DNA of 64,000 nt from Poronia punctata (GCA_022579005.1 MU401550.1:62374-126373); one strand, 5' to 3'; counted from the stretch's first letter, positions 1 to 10,171 are shown. Notes: a model not told the origin generated them from the letters alone. Translations and numbers: made by a program.

Positions 1-2
1 AC

Positions 3-566
3 CGTGACACAGGCCGAGTATTCCCCGACCCGGACGACGGACGTCCTCGAATCGATTACAAGACCTCGACCTTTGACCGAGCCAACTCCCTAGCCGGGAT
101 AGTGGGCATAGCAAAACTATGCTACGTCCAAGGCGCGACCGAGATCTGGCCCGACGTGCCCGGCGTCCCCCCCTTCAAACGCTCCACCACTTCCACTTCT
201 ACACCCGTAACAATGGCAGAATACGACGAGAGCAAATTCGACCAAGGCATCAACGATCCCGAATTCTCCGAATGGATCAAATTACTCGAGAGGACGGGCC
301 ACGACTCCCCCAAGGCCAAGTGGTCTTGCGCTCATCAGATGGGTACCTGTCGTATGAGCGCCAGGCCGACCGATGGCGTCGTCGATCCCAAGGGGAAGGT
401 CTGGGGTACGGAGAATCTCTATGTGGCTGATGCGAGCATCTTCCCTACTGCCACGGGCGTGAATCCCATGATTACGAATATGGCTATTGCGGATTATATA
501 TCGAGGTGTATTTCTACAGATCTGAAGAAGAGCGGTAGTAGTAGTGGGTTGAGGGCTTCGTTGTAA
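3..566 (+). CDS. GMC-type long-chain fatty alcohol oxidase, C-terminal part (5' end outside window)
   Basis: The open frame runs from base 3 to a TAA at 564-566 and enters from the left edge, so only about the last 187 residues are visible and the start is missing. The tail holds the hallmarks of the GMC oxidoreductase C-terminal domain: the HQMGTCRM motif (catalytic His region), the VVDPKGKVWGTENLYVADAS stretch and the closing NPMITNMAIADYI helix. This arrangement is typical of fungal FAD-dependent long-chain alcohol oxidases, which oxidise fatty alcohols to aldehydes with release of H2O2, often in peroxisomes or membranes. The final residues (KKSGSSSGLRASL) are low complexity. A P450 follows 1.6 kb downstream on the same strand; co-function is possible but unproven. 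The FAD-binding N-terminus is not visible, so substrate is inferred from family resemblance only. Confidence 0.85.
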   Translation, partial: RDTGRVFPDPDDGRPRIDYKTSTFDRANSLAGIVGIAKLCYVQGATEIWPDVPGVPPFKRSTTSTSTPVTMAEYDESKFDQGINDPEFSEWIKLLERTGHDSPKAKWSCAHQMGTCRMSARPTDGVVDPKGKVWGTENLYVADASIFPTATGVNPMITNMAIADYISRCISTDLKKSGSSSGLRASL

Positions 567-1013
567 GTTTTGGTAGGTTAGTTAACCTGGTTGATATTTG
601 TGAAGAGGGGGCGCATACGTACCCCTATATACCTTTTTTTGTATGGTATGTATGTATCTACGAAAGCCTTTTGGCGTTGAAACCTTGTTTTGCTGTGCAT
701 ATCTATATCGAACTTGTTTTTGATTCAATAAGTGCCCCTCTGTATAAGGTACCAGGTAGGTAATGTAATTAAAGTCTACTCGTACAAAGCCGCAACCACC
801 TTTTTGTCCATAAAGTGCCCCTCACTCACTCACTCTACCTACATAAAGGAGATATTATTATATTCTGTATCTGATGTGGGTGACACCACCAGTTCAGTTC
901 CACTACCTTGACAAAAACCCCATTACCTTATCCCCGCATTCCGTTCAAGTCTCGTGACAACAGTTGTAGTTTAGGTACAGTAGGTACATAGTACCGCGAC
1001 ATCACCAAAATCT

Positions 1014-1128
1014 CCCTTTCTTTCTTTCTTTCTTTCTTTCTCTCTTTCTTTCTTTCTTTCTCTCTTTCTTTCTTTCTCTCTTTCTTTCTTTCTTTCTTTC
1101 TTTCTCTCTTTCTTTCTTTCTTTCTCTC
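1014..1128. repeat. CTTT/CTCT microsatellite
   Basis: About 115 bp of nearly pure pyrimidine made of CTTT units interrupted regularly by CTCT units. It lies in a non-coding region between the oxidase and the P450. Confidence 0.9.
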
Positions 1129-1473
1129 AAAAGCTCCGCATGCTAAGCCGAATAGACAGGAGCCTGTAAGCCGACTTTCACTTTATAATCCCCCTCATTA
1201 AATCTGGAAGGCTGGCACTTTCCTATACCGTTACGTGTTAAGTAGGCGGTTATTTACGTACAGACAGACAGACGATCTATTCCCCTTTCTAGGATCCATT
1301 TCATACCATCACCCCCGGCACTCCCCGGGTCAACACCAACACAAATTATTCTGGGTTAGCCTATCCCAGACTACATGAACATACTCGTATGTTCATGTTG
1401 TACGTGATATACCTACCCCGACCCCCCCCCCCCCCCACAACCCCAGCTTTTGTTGTTGGGTCGAGGGTAGGTA

Positions 1474-1572
1474 NNNNNNNNNNNNNNNNNNNNNNNNNNN
1501 NNNNNNNNNNNNNNNNNNNNNNNNNNNNNNNNNNNNNNNNNNNNNNNNNNNNNNNNNNNNNNNNNNNNNNNN
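1474..1572. other. Assembly gap (99 N)
   Basis: A run of 99 N bases sits between a poly-C-rich segment and an 8-bp tandem repeat. Repeats on the right side of the gap suggest that sequencing or assembly failed inside a longer repeat array. Confidence 0.99.
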
Positions 1573-1676
1573 ATTTTTGTATTTTTGTATTTTTGTATTT
1601 TTGTATTTTTGTATTTTTGTATTTTTGTATTTTTGTATTTTTGTATTTTTGTATTTTTGTATTTTTGTATTTTTGT
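1573..1676. repeat. 8-bp minisatellite (ATTTTTGT)x13
   Basis: Thirteen perfect copies of ATTTTTGT (104 bp) directly abut the N gap, so the true array is probably longer than shown. Confidence 0.95.
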
Positions 1677-2165
1677 TGGCTAGGTAAGATACTCATTCAT
1701 TCAGGCTGACTGCATAAACACTTTACTCTTTGTTATATGCATACCTTTTTCAATTTTCCTCGTTGTTAGGTGCGGGTGTGCGGAGAAGGAAGCAAGGCAT
1801 TTTCATCTTCACGAGTTTACCCCTACCTCACAAACTTCGAGGATTTTGTATCCTAGGAGGTAGGCAGGCAGGTATTGATACCCCAAAACAGCTTAACCCT
1901 AGGTTAGCATTGTTTTTCTCGTACACATTAGGACGAGGCCGCGTGATGTCAGACATCCCATGCATGTCTACTATCGTAATAACATGGTTCTCGATCCTGT
2001 TACCAGATGGTCGGTAAGTAGGTAGGTACCTAGATAGTATATATGGATAGGTAAGTAGGTTTGCATAGTGAGAATAGCTGCATGATTTCTTTTAATAAGA
2101 ACGTTCACCTTTGCTGTGTCTTTGCGCCTGCCCCCTGAGTGAAGAACGAGATCATCAAGAAAACC

Positions 2166-3928
2166 ATGGATCAACAATACATACTCCTAATCCCATTCCT
2201 CTTCCTCCTCCTCCTCCTCCTCTCCCTCCTCATCATCATACCATTCTTCACCAGCTGGTATCGCCTCCGGCACATCCCCGGCCCCCGTCTAGGATCCTGG
2301 TCTTACCTCTGGCTCGCCCGAGGCGTCTGGCTTGGAACGCAATACGACTCCTACAAGACCTTGCACGACACGTACGGCGGCAGCCCCTTAATCCGCCTAG
2401 GCCCCAACGAGCTCACGACCGACGACCCGGAAATCGCCCGACGCATGGGGAGTGCGAAAGGCGCATATTCCCGCGCGAGATGGTACGACGCCATGCGACT
2501 CAACGTCGACCACGCCGCCATGTTCAACCTGCTCGATCCGCACACGCACGACAGGTTGAAGGCCAAGTTGGCCCCGGGATATTCCGGTCGCGAGACGCCC
2601 GGGCTCGAGGATATCGTCGATCAGCAACTCGCTGATCTTGTCGAGCTGATACGGAAAAAGTACGTGACGACAAAAGAAAACTTTCGTCCGTTGGATCTCG
2701 CGAGGGTCATCCCACTGTTTACGCTAGACGTCATTTCTCGTATCGCTCTGGGACGGGAATTCGGCTGTGTGCAAGCCGATACCGACGTGTACGGATTTTA
2801 TCACAATACCGAGGTGCCCCTTCCTGCCCTGTGCGTCGTCGCCGAAGTACCGTGGCTTAGGAAAGTGGTCAACTCTCGGTTGGGTCTGCGCTTGTTCGGG
2901 CCTAAGGAGACTGATAAAGTCGGAATAGGGAAATTGATGGGGTCGGTTCATCTCAGCATCTTCCCCCCCCTTTTCGACCCCGGTGATGGCGGCATTTTGA
3001 GTAATAACGTGTCCATAGATTGGCAAACGAGAGGGTCCGGCAGAGATGGGCGTCCGATACTAAGGACCAAAAGGACATGCTGGTAGGTTAGCTCCAGAAC
3101 TCTCCCCCCCTGACCTTCTTGGCACAACTAGGTGAAGTATCCGATAAAACACGCTTGGGCGGGATTCTGACATGAAAAGGGGTCTTGGATGCGCCACGGA
3201 ATTACACAAAAAGAATGCGAAACAGAGGCTCTCCTATTATTCGTTGCCGGATCCGAGACTACTTCAGTCGCCATGAGGCTCACGCTTCTATATATCATCT
3301 CGACGCCGCGTGTTTATCATAATTTGAGAGACGAGATGAGAGCCGCAATCGGGAAGGGGAAGGTCTCGAGCCCCATCACCAGTGCTGAGGCTAGAGAGCT
3401 CCCATACTTGCAGGTACGTTCCCCTTCCCTAACCTAACCCCCCACGCATAGTTGTGTTACCGTTGCTGATTGGTTAATTTCTAGGCCGTCATATACGAAG
3501 GTCTGCGGATAAGACCTGTAACTACGCATCCGTTTCCCAAAGAAGTCCCACCGGGTGGCGACACGATCCACGGACATTTCGTGCCGGGCGGGACGGCCAT
3601 CAGCACCAACATCTCGGCGCTCCTCCGCTCCAAAGCGCTCTTCGGCCTTGATGCAGACGTCTTCCGTCCCGAGCGTTTCCTCGAAGCCGACGAGGCGGCC
3701 CGTGCCGAGATGCAGCGTAACGTTGAGCTGAATTTCGGCTATGGCCGTTGGATGTGTGCTGGGAAGCCGATCGCTCATATCGAGCTCAATAAGACATACT
3801 TTGAGCTCCTGCGTCACTTTGACTTCCAGATCGTCAATCCCACGGCTGGGATGAACTCGCGCTCTCATGGTACATTTTTCGATAAGAGGCTCTATGTAAG
3901 GGTAACAGACTTCACAGCCACGGCCTAG
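2166..3928 (+). CDS. Cytochrome P450 monooxygenase, four exons
   Basis: Model: exons 2166-2941, 3019-3082, 3180-3413 and 3485-3928 (505 aa). The start is the ATG at 2166, which gives a Leu/Ile-rich N-terminal membrane anchor (residues 5-30) followed by the proline-rich hinge HIPGPRLGSW. P450 signatures in order: I-helix AGSETT (about 303-308), K-helix ExxR in YEGLRIRP (E363, R366), and the haem loop FGYGRWMCAGK with the Cys thiolate ligand at about 449. Length is normal for microsomal fungal P450s. The protein should hydroxylate a small molecule at the ER using a P450 reductase; the substrate cannot be told. It resembles fungal pisatin-demethylase-like P450s in the I-helix to ExxR region. The first intron has a weak donor (GTCGGT) beside a C-rich tract, so that junction is the least certain. 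Confidence 0.9.
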
Positions 3929-4278
3929 ACTCACCTAGTACCAAAGTAAGGTCAAAGGTCGGTCGTATAAGTATTCGGTGTGCATAGGATGAAACTCTCA
4001 GTTATTAAATATCCCGTGGAACTGTCGTGTCCGTAGTATTTTATTTCTCGGTTCAGGTAACCTCATCAGCTGAGACCAAATCCCAGACCACTGGCGACGC
4101 TGATCGAGGACTGTATTGCAGAAACCCCCATACCGAGTTAGTCGTCCAAAGATATCCGGTGTAAACGCAGTGCAGTAAACCTTTTCTTGCCCGTCCAATA
4201 TTTTCCGTCCGCAAGTGAGAGGGTATCATGATAAACCTTTTAGTATCCCTGTTCGTACATTTCATTTTATGGTGGCAA
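3929..4278. other. Intergenic region between convergent genes
   Basis: Contains the 3' ends of the P450 (+) and TFIIIA (-) transcripts. I see no gene or repeat in it. Confidence 0.7.
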
Positions 4279-5763
4279 TCACCCCAGCGAGGGATCGATT
4301 AAACCAGCAAAGTCATCTGGCCCGATGAGCCTTCTCATCTCGGCTTCATCTCGGAGCCATTCTTCGTCAATATTGGGGTTGAATGTGCCCATAGCTGTAT
4401 CGGCGCCGTGCCAAAATTCTTGCCCACCCAACCCCATTTCCCATCCAGCCACACCTTCTGTGCCGTCTGCCAAGGCTGTCGACTCGAAGACGGTGCTAGG
4501 TGATGGAGGGCTATCGAATAGTGCTTGCTCTACCTGGTGTTCCTCTTGGATATGGGTTTCTAGGTCGCCACCGTACGTGAATTTCATAAAACAGCCTGAG
4601 AACTTGCAGGGAATAGTCCTTCGCGACTTTTCACCGACACCCGCGAGCTGCTCTAGCATGGGAGTGTCGTCCTGTTTCGGCAACAGGGATGGTGGGATTC
4701 GGGAACTACTGGGTTCCGGCCTCTCGAGCATGAGATGGACATAGCGTACGTGATTCTCTAGCGTTAACTTGAGGTTGAAGGCCTGCCCACAACCTTGAGA
4801 ATTTGACCACGTCGCCAAGTCTATTGTCTTGCTCAAGTCAAATTCGCCGCACACGAAACGGACGCCTTCGTGAGCGCCGCGAACGTGCACGGTTAGGTTC
4901 GATTTTCTAGTAAAAGACTTGGTGCATCCAGGCCATGTGCAAGTAAAGACGTTCCGCTCCCCTGTAGCTTTGCGGACTGCATGTTCAAACTCGACGTGCC
5001 GTTCGAGGTCATCTCTCCCTTCGCATGACTCCCCGCAGAACATGCAGTTCACGTGAGATTGCTTCATGTGTGTCTCTAGAAGTGTAAGGGTAGGGAATCC
5101 AACTTTCTTGTCTTTTTGGGTAGCGCATTCCTCACACCAGAATCGGTTCTCCCCGTGATCTCGTTCTTGGTGTCGCCTAAGACCTCCACCCGTGTCAAAA
5201 CCCTGGCCGCACACGGTATTCGAGCCGCTCACTTTGATATTGCATTGATAAGCCGGCTTGTGTTGGTGATCAGTTCGGATATGACGTTGAAGCGTCTGAT
5301 GTTTGCGGAAACTTTGAGTGCATGGGGGAAAATCCCGACATCTAAAACGCTCTTGGCCTTCATGGACCAATTGATGTCTTCGGAGACGGGTGGCCGTCAT
5401 GAACTTCTTGCCGCAACCTTCATGGCTACAAACGTGGTTCCGTTCGGACGTATGGGACCCTTTGATATGTTGCTTGAGATGCTTTTCCTCTATGTAATCC
5501 TTGTCACAATCCGGGTACGAGCATTTGAAGGGGCGCTCGTTATTGTGTGATCGCAGGTGGGCAGCAAGACGAGCTGGACGATTGAACGTCTTGTGGCAGC
5601 CGGGATATGTACACCTGATAGTTTTAAGATCGGAGGGCCACTTCCGAGCTGGGCTGAGGGGTGTAAGAGGCGTATCTGCTGGAACGGCCGACGCGGTGTC
5701 GGTGTAATGAGAGTCGGCATCGGAGAGGTCGTCTACAGTCTGAGAATCGTGTGTGCAGTTCAC
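4279..5763 (-). CDS. Transcription factor IIIA (C2H2 zinc-finger 5S rRNA gene factor)
   Basis: Uninterrupted frame of 494 aa. After a 48-residue acidic/Ser-Thr leader there are nine consecutive C2H2 fingers (first CTYPGC at residue 51; others include CSYPDC, CSHEGC, CTWPGC), then a linker of about 40 residues and a tenth separate finger (CKFSGC...HIQEEH). Fingers 5, 6 and 9 have long Cys-Cys spacings. This layout, with long-loop fingers and a distant last finger, matches fungal TFIIIA, which binds the 5S rRNA gene internal control region, recruits TFIIIC/TFIIIB and can also bind 5S RNA. The tail (GLGGQEFWHGADTAM onward) is acidic. It diverges from RPB6 across 788 bp. An unrelated multi-finger C2H2 factor is the alternative, but finger order and spacing favour TFIIIA. 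Confidence 0.85.
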   Translation of the reverse strand: MNCTHDSQTVDDLSDADSHYTDTASAVPADTPLTPLSPARKWPSDLKTIRCTYPGCHKTFNRPARLAAHLRSHNNERPFKCSYPDCDKDYIEEKHLKQHIKGSHTSERNHVCSHEGCGKKFMTATRLRRHQLVHEGQERFRCRDFPPCTQSFRKHQTLQRHIRTDHQHKPAYQCNIKVSGSNTVCGQGFDTGGGLRRHQERDHGENRFWCEECATQKDKKVGFPTLTLLETHMKQSHVNCMFCGESCEGRDDLERHVEFEHAVRKATGERNVFTCTWPGCTKSFTRKSNLTVHVRGAHEGVRFVCGEFDLSKTIDLATWSNSQGCGQAFNLKLTLENHVRYVHLMLERPEPSSSRIPPSLLPKQDDTPMLEQLAGVGEKSRRTIPCKFSGCFMKFTYGGDLETHIQEEHQVEQALFDSPPSPSTVFESTALADGTEGVAGWEMGLGGQEFWHGADTAMGTFNPNIDEEWLRDEAEMRRLIGPDDFAGLIDPSLG

Positions 5764-6551
5764 TGCTATGATGGTCTTAGTCTACTATACAAGCCATAAG
5801 CTGGAACTCGACGTCGCAAATCGTACCATGGCTTTCCTGCTTACCTCCCGAGGTAGAGACATCATCAGTTCTGGCTCTCTTAGAGGGAGCGAGTCCCTCT
5901 AAGCTTTCAGCCACCGTTCTCTTCATATCCTATGACCGTTGAGCAGCATTTGAACAAACCAATTGTCCATAGAAGAAACGAGTGGGTGCTGTATAGTCTT
6001 GTCAAGGTTGGAAATGCCGAACTGTTGTCTTTTTCCCATCCAGCATCGCTTACAAAAATTAACTAAAGCTATATCGATAGCCACCAGGACAACGACAATA
6101 TCCCACACGTAATGTGTCTGTCGTCAGGCCTAGCTACGGTACCTAGGTACATTAATAGTTTTGAAGGTTTGTGTGGGCTTGTGGGTCCGTTCCTCCCCAC
6201 CCCAGGTCGAGGCGCAGGTCTTGATTGTAGATAAGCACATAGCGGGATTGGACAATTCATTATACGAATAAGAAATCACCCTAAGCCGCACCTAACCATA
6301 TTCGGTCCTATTTAACTTTTTGCAGGACACGCCTAAACTAGCAACCAATCACCAAGCCAATCCATTGTTGAACTCGAATTTCTTTCAGCCTTTTCAAGCC
6401 TCAAATTTTACCTCCGTCGCATTCATACTCGTACAGGCTCGTCGCTTGCCCATGCGCCTGCGCTAACTCTTAACAACATTTTGCCGAACCCATAACCGCG
6501 CTATCTATATTATACACATCAACATTCTTTCTCTGCATTTGATACTCGAAC
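5764..6551. promoter_or_regulatory. Divergent promoter region, TFIIIA (-) / RPB6 (+)
   Basis: A 788-bp region separates two oppositely oriented general transcription genes. It contains the palindrome GTACCTAGGTAC at 6139-6150 and CT-rich sequence close to the RPB6 start. Sharing of elements is inferred from position only. Confidence 0.5.
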
Positions 6552-7216
6552 ATGTCTGATTTCGGGGACGACGATATCGGCGGTGGTGATGGCGGCATGT
6601 GCGTTTACACAGATGTACCCCTGCGCCTGCACTCGTAACTCTGCTAATGCGGCCTTGTTACAGTGAAGAGCCCGTCTACGAGGAAGAGGAAGAGGTCTTC
6701 GAGGACGAGCTGGACCCCGAGGTTCCCGAGGATGGGGACGACGATTTCAATCGACGCGGAAACGAAGAGGAGGAGCACGTTGTTATTGCAGGCGATCCAT
6801 CAGCAGCCGCTAGCAACGCGAAAGGTGGCTCTTCCAACAAATCCATCAAAGATAAGAGAATCCCTAATGAGGAGCGAACAACCACGCCGTATATGACGAA
6901 ATACGAGAAGGCGCGCATTCTGGGCACCAGGGCTTTACAGATCAGGCAAGGAGAGACGCGTATACCGAGTTTCAAGAGATTTGACGCGCTAACTCACGAG
7001 GTACAGCATGAATGCGCCAGTCCTTGTTGACCTGGAGGGTGAATCCGACCCCCTACAAATCGCCATCAAGGAAATGAACGAGAAGAAAATTCCTCTGATT
7101 GTACGGCGATACATGCCTGATGGCTAGTACGTGGATGTTTCCGTCTTCCCTGTGTCGAAACGTACTGACAATTTCTTAGCTACGAGGATTGGACGTGTGA
7201 GGAATTGCTTCAATAG
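6552..7216 (+). CDS. RNA polymerase I/II/III common subunit Rpb6 (ABC23), four exons
   Basis: Model: exons 6552-6598, 6664-6945, 7007-7126 and 7180-7216 (161 aa, normal for fungal Rpb6). The acidic N-terminal half ([20 protein letters not shown]) precedes the conserved RPB6 core: [20 protein letters not shown], then [24 protein letters not shown]-type sequence and the C-terminal [15 protein letters not shown]. The product assembles with the clamp of all three nuclear RNA polymerases. The second intron has a GC donor (AG|GCAAGG) rather than GT; the protein is only correct if this GC-AG intron is removed. Introns 1 and 3 are ordinary GT-AG (65 and 53 bp) with clear CTAAT/CTGAC branch sites. The acidic leader and conserved core make the identity very secure. 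Confidence 0.95.
6946..7006 (+). other. GC-AG spliceosomal intron in RPB6
   Basis: Sixty-one bases starting GCAAGG after an exon ending ATCAG, with a CGCTAACTC branch-point sequence near 6988 and a TACAG acceptor ending at 7006. Splicing here restores the invariant ALQISMNAPV sequence; no GT donor nearby does so. Confidence 0.88.
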
Positions 7217-9600
7217 TCCTTGGGGCTCCTCTAGGTTTCCATGTAATTTTTTTTCCGCCGTCAGGTATGAAGCTACGGAATTAGCTTCACCCGCAAACCC
7301 TCTTATAGCTACGTTGGCATCCTGGGCGAGGGTTCTGCCAGTAGACCGCTAGGCAAGCAAAGGAAAAGTGCATAAGCGAGGCGTTGGGGCTTGTTTTTAC
7401 ACCTAATCACTAATCTTAGCTATGAATGCTACAGATTTTTGGGTAACCATGACGAGTTCACAATATCGCCGTTGGCATTCGACAAATGTGCCACTGTGGA
7501 TGAGTACGCCTGCAACGTGGATCAGTCTGCTTGAGCTATTTTGTCCTTGGTCCAGCTTTAGGAAGCGTAGATATGATGTCCTTTGCTATCAATATCTCCT
7601 ATCCTGCTGGTTAGGCTGAAGGAAAGTCGGAGATGATTAATAGACAGTTTACTTGTGGAATTACAAGGTGGCAATCACTACCGGCATTGTAATCATATAT
7701 ATTGAAGCTGTAACCAGGAGACTATTACGGCAAGATATCTAAGGCCTGCATGGTCTGTATGGAGCAATAGGGGTTACGGCAGATAGGTATCAATATCAAC
7801 CTCGGGGCGTAGGAGAAGGAGGTTTGGGGGGGCCAATATACTTTATTTGACACAGCCCCTATATCGGTTTAAAGAGCGGGCTTCGATACAACGAGGCCGG
7901 GTTAGGAACAGCCATGAAATGTGGATGGATGAGAATATGAGTATCCCTAGCTAAGGATAAACTCGTATTTGGCGTTGTTGGTACTGTTGCTCTACTGATT
8001 TTGGAGCTCGATTTCAATGCTACGTAACAGCGACTATTTAGATATACGTGCTATAACTACTCTCGTCGTCGACGATGTACTCGGGAATCTGTGAGCCAAC
8101 AATGGTAACGTCTGACATGTACAAGTATGATATGTGTGCCGTTTTGGCCTTTGTTAGACGTTGTCCATGTCACAGGGTAGCAATAGGATTTCCGAGTCAG
8201 AGCGGATGACGTAGTACAGTAGCATGGTCCAACGGGGCAAACGAACCAATTGAAACCCTTCTCCTCTCTTTCAAGGATTATCTAGCTGTTGAACTGCCGA
8301 ACGGCTAATACGAGATCCTACCTTGGTAGCTCATGATTTGATTGCTGCATTGACTGCAAGATCCCGCACTTTTGGGTTGTACTTGCCTTTACACGTATAT
8401 TTTGTACATATGTTGTACGTCAATCCGGTGTCTTGGAGAATTCAGGGTCTACCTGAAATGGACCCTTTTCCTGCCACTAGGTATCTACGTGTACAACCAC
8501 CCACACTGCGCCTAAGGGCATAGCAGCAGTACGGCTGCCTTTCCCCAATGCATCCCTTGCAAATGAGACAACTCACTAATAACCCAAAAGTAAACTTATG
8601 CGTGGACATCCCTCGTTGCGTTACCAGCAAAATGTAATGTTTCATGCGCTTTATTTAGATCAAAATTGTCCGTGAGTTAGATTTCGACCAGATACTTTTG
8701 CTTCTTTCGCCTAATACGAAGCATCCACGCCACGTACAACGCTCTGGGAGATCGGGACTTCCAAAATTCACCAATGGCATGTCTGTTTTGTGTGGTGGAC
8801 ATCATCTTTGGGCTGGTAGCGGGTACCCACGGACCACAAACGAGACGCAGACCCCTGACGAAAATCATCCCTTTGACGATACCTGATTATGCATCGCCTC
8901 CCTCTCTCTGTACTTGTAATTTACATCCCACGATAACTGCCTAGTGTTGCAGGGGTAGACATGAGAGTCGATCAATGTCAATGCCTCACTAGTCCAGGAC
9001 GGTGGTAAGATAGACAGCCCTTGGGACCATACGGCTAGTTCGGCATGTACGGCAACGGCGTAGTTCGTAAGATACGAAAAGGGAAAAAAAGAAAAGATGA
9101 GCGGTCTGCAGGTGATGGTGTTACCCATCGTCATTACCCTCGATTGGAATAGATAATTGCAAAATACGGTTGTATATAACCAGCATTCGCTCGCTTGTCT
9201 AACCTTAATGCTGCACTTCTCGACATTTTCAGCTTCCATTCCCGTACATATTGATATTACGACCCTGCACCTGCTGTGTTACCTCCACGTTTTCTCGCAT
9301 CCTCTACCAAAGCACTTGACCTTATCTATCACTGACCTTAAAAACATCCTACGGTCGTACCAATCCAGACAAACTTACCCGGACCTAAAAATTTATAAAA
9401 GCTTGTCGGCTCACCTTCCGTCCTACAAGCTCTTCCTCATACTCATACTCAGCCCCGTGCACTTAACATCGCATCGGGAACAAGCACCGACACGTACCGG
9501 ATAGCTTCCGACCAACATCGGTAAATCATAGGATATTGGAACTAGTTCCGATTATATTATACCCAACAACGTCAATCCTTTCCACCACAGGCAGTAAAAA
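7217..9600. other. Long intergenic region without a recognisable gene
   Basis: About 2.4 kb between RPB6 and the small secreted protein gene. Only short, non-conserved open frames are present on both strands. Some fragments near 7258-7520 look faintly protein-like but carry stops and frameshifts. The last 400 bp is C/T-rich and is likely to hold the promoter and leader of the downstream gene. Confidence 0.6.
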
Positions 9601-10171
9601 ATGCAGTTGTTTGGAATTATCACTAGCATCATTGCCGCTTCGGCATCGGTATCAGCCCTGCCCAAGCCAAACGTAGCTAAGCGGGAAGCCGGTGGTGTGA
9701 GTAAATCGATCTTACGAATCTCTCTCTCTCTCTCTCCTAACATTTTCACTAATCGCCCAGTCTTGTAGGTCCTGCTATGCCAAGGCGCCAATGCGACGGG
9801 CAAATGCCACTATGAGACCTTTGCTCTAGATGAATGCCACGATATGCCCGAGGCGTTTTACAGGAACACAAAGACGTTTGCTCCGGATGGTGAAGATTTC
9901 TACTGCTGGCCACGAGTGTAAGCAAACGACCTACCTACTTACCTACCCGGCCTTTTTTTGTTCGCGTTACCATGTCCCGGAAATAGGTACTAATGTGACA
10001 AAAAAAAACAGATCCAAGTGCTCGGATATCTGCAAGTCACCTACCGGCTGCACATTTGGCGGTACCTTTTATTTCAACCACCCCCACAAATACGACATCT
10101 CCAAGATCTCGTGGGACAAGAGCATTTCTTCTTTCGACTGCCACAAGAATTCAACCACGAATAGCTACTAG
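9601..10171 (+). CDS. Small secreted eight-cysteine protein, three exons
   Basis: Model: exons 9601-9696, 9769-9917 and 10012-10171 (134 aa). Residues 1-20 (MQLFGIITSIIAASASVSAL) form a signal peptide, followed by a KPNVAKR dibasic site suggesting a short pro-region. The mature part contains eight cysteines and two N-glycosylation sequons (NAT, NST). Recognisable blocks are QGANATGKC, TFAPDGEDFYCWPR, SPTGCTFGG and the final SSFDC; I recall this spacing from an uncharacterised family of small secreted proteins in plant- and insect-associated ascomycetes. Function is unknown; an extracellular effector or wall-associated role is conjecture. It is isolated, with more than 1 kb of non-coding DNA on both sides. 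Splice sites are good (GTGAGT, GTAAGC donors; TAG and CAG acceptors with CTAAC/ACTAAT branch sites). Confidence 0.82.

Larger units (their letters stand above)
567..2165. other. Intergenic region with simple repeats and an assembly gap
   Basis: No gene is recognisable. The stretch contains a CTTT-type microsatellite (about 1014-1128), a poly-C tract (about 1422-1437), a 99-base N gap (1474-1572) and a 13-copy 8-bp repeat (1573-1676). Short open frames that cross the gap are products of the repeat and the Ns. The last few hundred bases should contain the P450 promoter, but no specific site can be assigned. Confidence 0.8.

Noticed and set aside
1361..1709. Open frames on both strands across the N gap
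   Set aside because: They consist of N-derived X residues and the 8-bp repeat (alternating KYKNTKIQ or its reverse-frame counterpart); no biological coding signal.
1..3928. Alcohol oxidase plus P450 as the edge of a secondary-metabolite cluster
   Set aside because: Only two candidate tailoring genes with 1.6 kb of repeats between them; no backbone enzyme, transporter or pathway regulator in view, and housekeeping genes begin immediately after.
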